NCBI RefSeq assembly: GCF_001936625.1
Contig: NZ_MSDU01000003.1
Span: 124,001-188,000, forward strand
Source: Domibacillus antri
GTDB taxonomy: Bacteria; Bacillota; Bacilli; Bacillales; Domibacillaceae
Length of the DNA: 64,000 nucleotides
Direction: 5' to 3'
Shown: piece after piece, positions 62,454 through 64,000 of the stretch
Layout: each line of letters begins with the position of its first letter
Numbering within the stretch: the first letter of the stretch is position 1
Position numbers and translations under genes: made by a program
Notes under the pieces: generated by a model
Databases searched by the model: none
Seen by the model: the letters and a program-made list of their open reading frames with translations, nothing else
What the model was told of the DNA's origin: nothing

Positions 62454-62589
62454 CATTAAAGTTTATTTACGTTTCGTTTAAAAGTATTTCGGAGCATGTC
62501 TCTTTTCATCCTGACTTTTTTCCTTTACGATGATTAACAGTAGTTAATACCCTATTTCTTCATTCTTAAACCAACTGGAGGAAAAATCA

Positions 62590-63228
62590 TTGTTATCTTA
62601 CTATAAAACCGTTAAAGGTTATGGCGAGATTGAAATCGTTATTCAAAAGTCACGATTCATCGCCTATGTGGATAGAGTGGAATCTGCGGAGGAAGCACAG
62701 GCGTTTATTGAGCGTATTAAAAAGCAAAACTGGAATGCCACACACAACTGTTCAGCTTACATGATCGGTGAACACGATCAAATACAAAAAGCAAATGACG
62801 ATGGCGAGCCGTCCGGAACAGCCGGCGTTCCCATTCTGGAAGTCATTAAAAAGCGAGGGTTGAAAGATACGGTGATTGTGGTCACTCGTTACTTTGGCGG
62901 CATTAAACTCGGCGCCGGCGGCTTGATTCGCGCGTACGGGAAGTCTGCTTCGGAAGGGCTGAATGCGGCCGGCATTGTCGAACGCCGGCTTATGAAAGTT
63001 GTCACCGCTTCGATTGATTATACGTGGCTTGGGAAAATCGAAAATGAGCTTCATTCTTCTGTTTATGAAATAAAGGAATTGCGTTATGCAGAGAATGTCG
63101 AAGTGGATGTGTTTGTGGAAGAGCAAAATGTTGCTGCTTTTTGTGAATGGATGACCGAACTGACAAATGGTCAGGCAGCATTTACAGAAGGCGGTTTGCT
63201 GTATATGGAAAAAACAGCGGCAAATTAA
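62590..63228 (+). CDS. yvyE: YigZ/IMPACT family protein (YvyE)
   Basis: A 212-residue UPF0029 protein. The N-terminal IMPACT domain (about 1-115) includes SRFIAYVDRVESAEEAQAF, DDGEPSGTAGVPIL and VVTRYFGGIKLGAGGLIRAYG; a ferredoxin-like domain follows. YigZ proteins are thought to act in nucleotide or translation-stress metabolism. It is divergent from degS as in B. subtilis. TTG start with GGAGG eight bases ahead. Confidence 0.92.
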   Translation: MLSYYKTVKGYGEIEIVIQKSRFIAYVDRVESAEEAQAFIERIKKQNWNATHNCSAYMIGEHDQIQKANDDGEPSGTAGVPILEVIKKRGLKDTVIVVTRYFGGIKLGAGGLIRAYGKSASEGLNAAGIVERRLMKVVTASIDYTWLGKIENELHSSVYEIKELRYAENVEVDVFVEEQNVAAFCEWMTELTNGQAAFTEGGLLYMEKTAAN

Positions 63229-63234
63229 AAAAAA

Positions 63235-63263
63235 TTTACGACACTCCTGTTTCATAGTAAAAT
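63235..63263 (+). promoter_or_regulatory. Probable sigma-A promoter of the LCP gene
   Basis: -35 TTTACG (63235-63240), 17 bases, -10 TAAAAT (63258-63263), 61 bases ahead of the start codon. Confidence 0.45.
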
Positions 63264-63324
63264 GAAAGGTAGCTTTTTCTTTCGAAATTTGTCTAAAAAA
63301 TCACCATTTAAAGGAGAAAAATAT

Positions 63325-64000
63325 ATGGCTTCAACTAATCAGCGGATGGGACGGCGGCGCAAAAAGACACAAAAACGCCGGATCGTCTTTTTCACTTTGT
63401 TTATTCCCTTTCTGCTTGTTGCCTTTACATTTGCAGGATATGCGGCAAACTTACAGAAAAAAGCGGCAGATGTTTTTACTGACTCCTATGAAGACGACGG
63501 ACGCGACAAATCAAAATTGCGCGATGCGGACGTTCACCCGCTTGAAGATAACATTTCCATTTTATTCATGGGTATTGATGATAATGAACACCGCAATTAC
63601 GGAGATAATACCCGGACGGACGCACTTGTTCTTGCTACATTAAACGTGGAAGACAAGACCATTAAAATGCTCAGCATTCCGCGCGACACATATGCGTATA
63701 TTCCGGAACTGGATCAATACAACAAAATCAATCACGCTCATGCAACGGGTGGGCCGATTTCAACAATTGAAACAGTTGAAGAATTGCTTGAAGTGCCGGT
63801 TGATTATTATGTACGGATGAACTTTTACGCATTCGTTGACGTTGTTGATGCATTAAACGGTATTGAATTTGATGTTCCGTTTGAAATACAAGAAAAGAAT
63901 TCAGATGATAAACACGGAACGATTGATCTTAAACCGGGCGTTCAAACGCTAAACGGTGAAGAAGCACTCGCTCTTGCCCGCACGCGCAAGTATGATAACG
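63325..64000 (+). CDS. LytR-CpsA-Psr family cell-wall ligase, partial
   Basis: The first 225 residues of an LCP protein running off the right edge. A basic cytoplasmic head (GRRRKKTQKRR) and one membrane span (about 22-42) precede the LCP domain, with ILFMGIDDN, NTRTDALVL and LSIPRDTYAYIP motifs. LCP enzymes attach wall teichoic acid to peptidoglycan. By position next to yvyE it corresponds to B. subtilis TagU (LytR). AAGGAG lies nine bases before the ATG. Confidence 0.93.
   Translation, partial: MASTNQRMGRRRKKTQKRRIVFFTLFIPFLLVAFTFAGYAANLQKKAADVFTDSYEDDGRDKSKLRDADVHPLEDNISILFMGIDDNEHRNYGDNTRTDALVLATLNVEDKTIKMLSIPRDTYAYIPELDQYNKINHAHATGGPISTIETVEELLEVPVDYYVRMNFYAFVDVVDALNGIEFDVPFEIQEKNSDDKHGTIDLKPGVQTLNGEEALALARTRKYDN

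Overview
The window comes from a low-to-mid GC, endospore-forming, motile member of the Bacillaceae. The evidence is the Bacillus subtilis-like gene order of the secA-prfB-cccB-ftsEX-minJ and degSU-comF-flgM-flgKL-fliW-csrA-hag-fliDST-hpf neighbourhoods, a gerA-type germination operon, a YjcZ-type spore peptide, and AAGGAGG ribosome sites with frequent TTG/GTG starts. Nearly all genes up to 26.7 kb and from 31 to 62 kb lie on the minus strand, so operons below are read right to left.

Left part (1-19 kb). From the edge: a partial CstB-like persulfide dioxygenase with an operator-like palindrome, csbA, an HD nucleotidase, a YhfH peptide, minJ, a PLP Cys/Met-metabolism enzyme, a ResA-like thioredoxin with an unusual membrane partner, and a YjcZ peptide. 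Then comes an ftsE-ftsX-(EnvC-like peptidase) operon, a gerA-gerB-gerC operon, cccB, prfB with its programmed frameshift, secA, a SEC-C zinc-motif protein, and hpf.

Flagellar part (19-53 kb). flaG-fliD-fliS-fliT is driven by a perfect sigma-D promoter. A non-flagellar block follows: MarR with a ring-cleaving dioxygenase, RecQ with an Fe-S PD-(D/E)XK nuclease, and PutP with a low-molecular-weight phosphatase. Next is a pseudaminic acid island (pseB,C,F,G,H,I, Maf, an unknown partner and two methyltransferases), apparently under sigma-D control. After it come a flagellin carrying an HExxH metallopeptidase (flagellinolysin type), a large major-type flagellin, csrA-fliW-yviE-flgL-flgK-flgN, then an inserted block (YaaR, a third flagellin, a second FliS, an FlhB-C-like protein and a FliK-like protein), flgM and yvyF. 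A decayed flagellin fragment lies near 29.1 kb.

Right part (53-64 kb). comFC and comFA (no comFB), degV, an EamA transporter, a split lipoyl-less E2 acyltransferase, luxS, a lipoprotein, a small Pro/Tyr peptide, degU, degS, a YigZ protein and the start of an LCP-family cell-wall ligase.

How they work together. DegS/DegU, FlgM/sigma-D and CsrA/FliW set flagellar gene expression. The Pse island and Maf supply and attach flagellin glycan. FliS and FliS2 chaperone at least three flagellins, one of them predicted to be proteolytic. The most notable items are the flagellinolysin, the inserted second-flagellin block with its own FliS, the flagellin leader with an ideal CsrA hairpin and a terminator-like hairpin, and a three-copy dispersed palindromic repeat.
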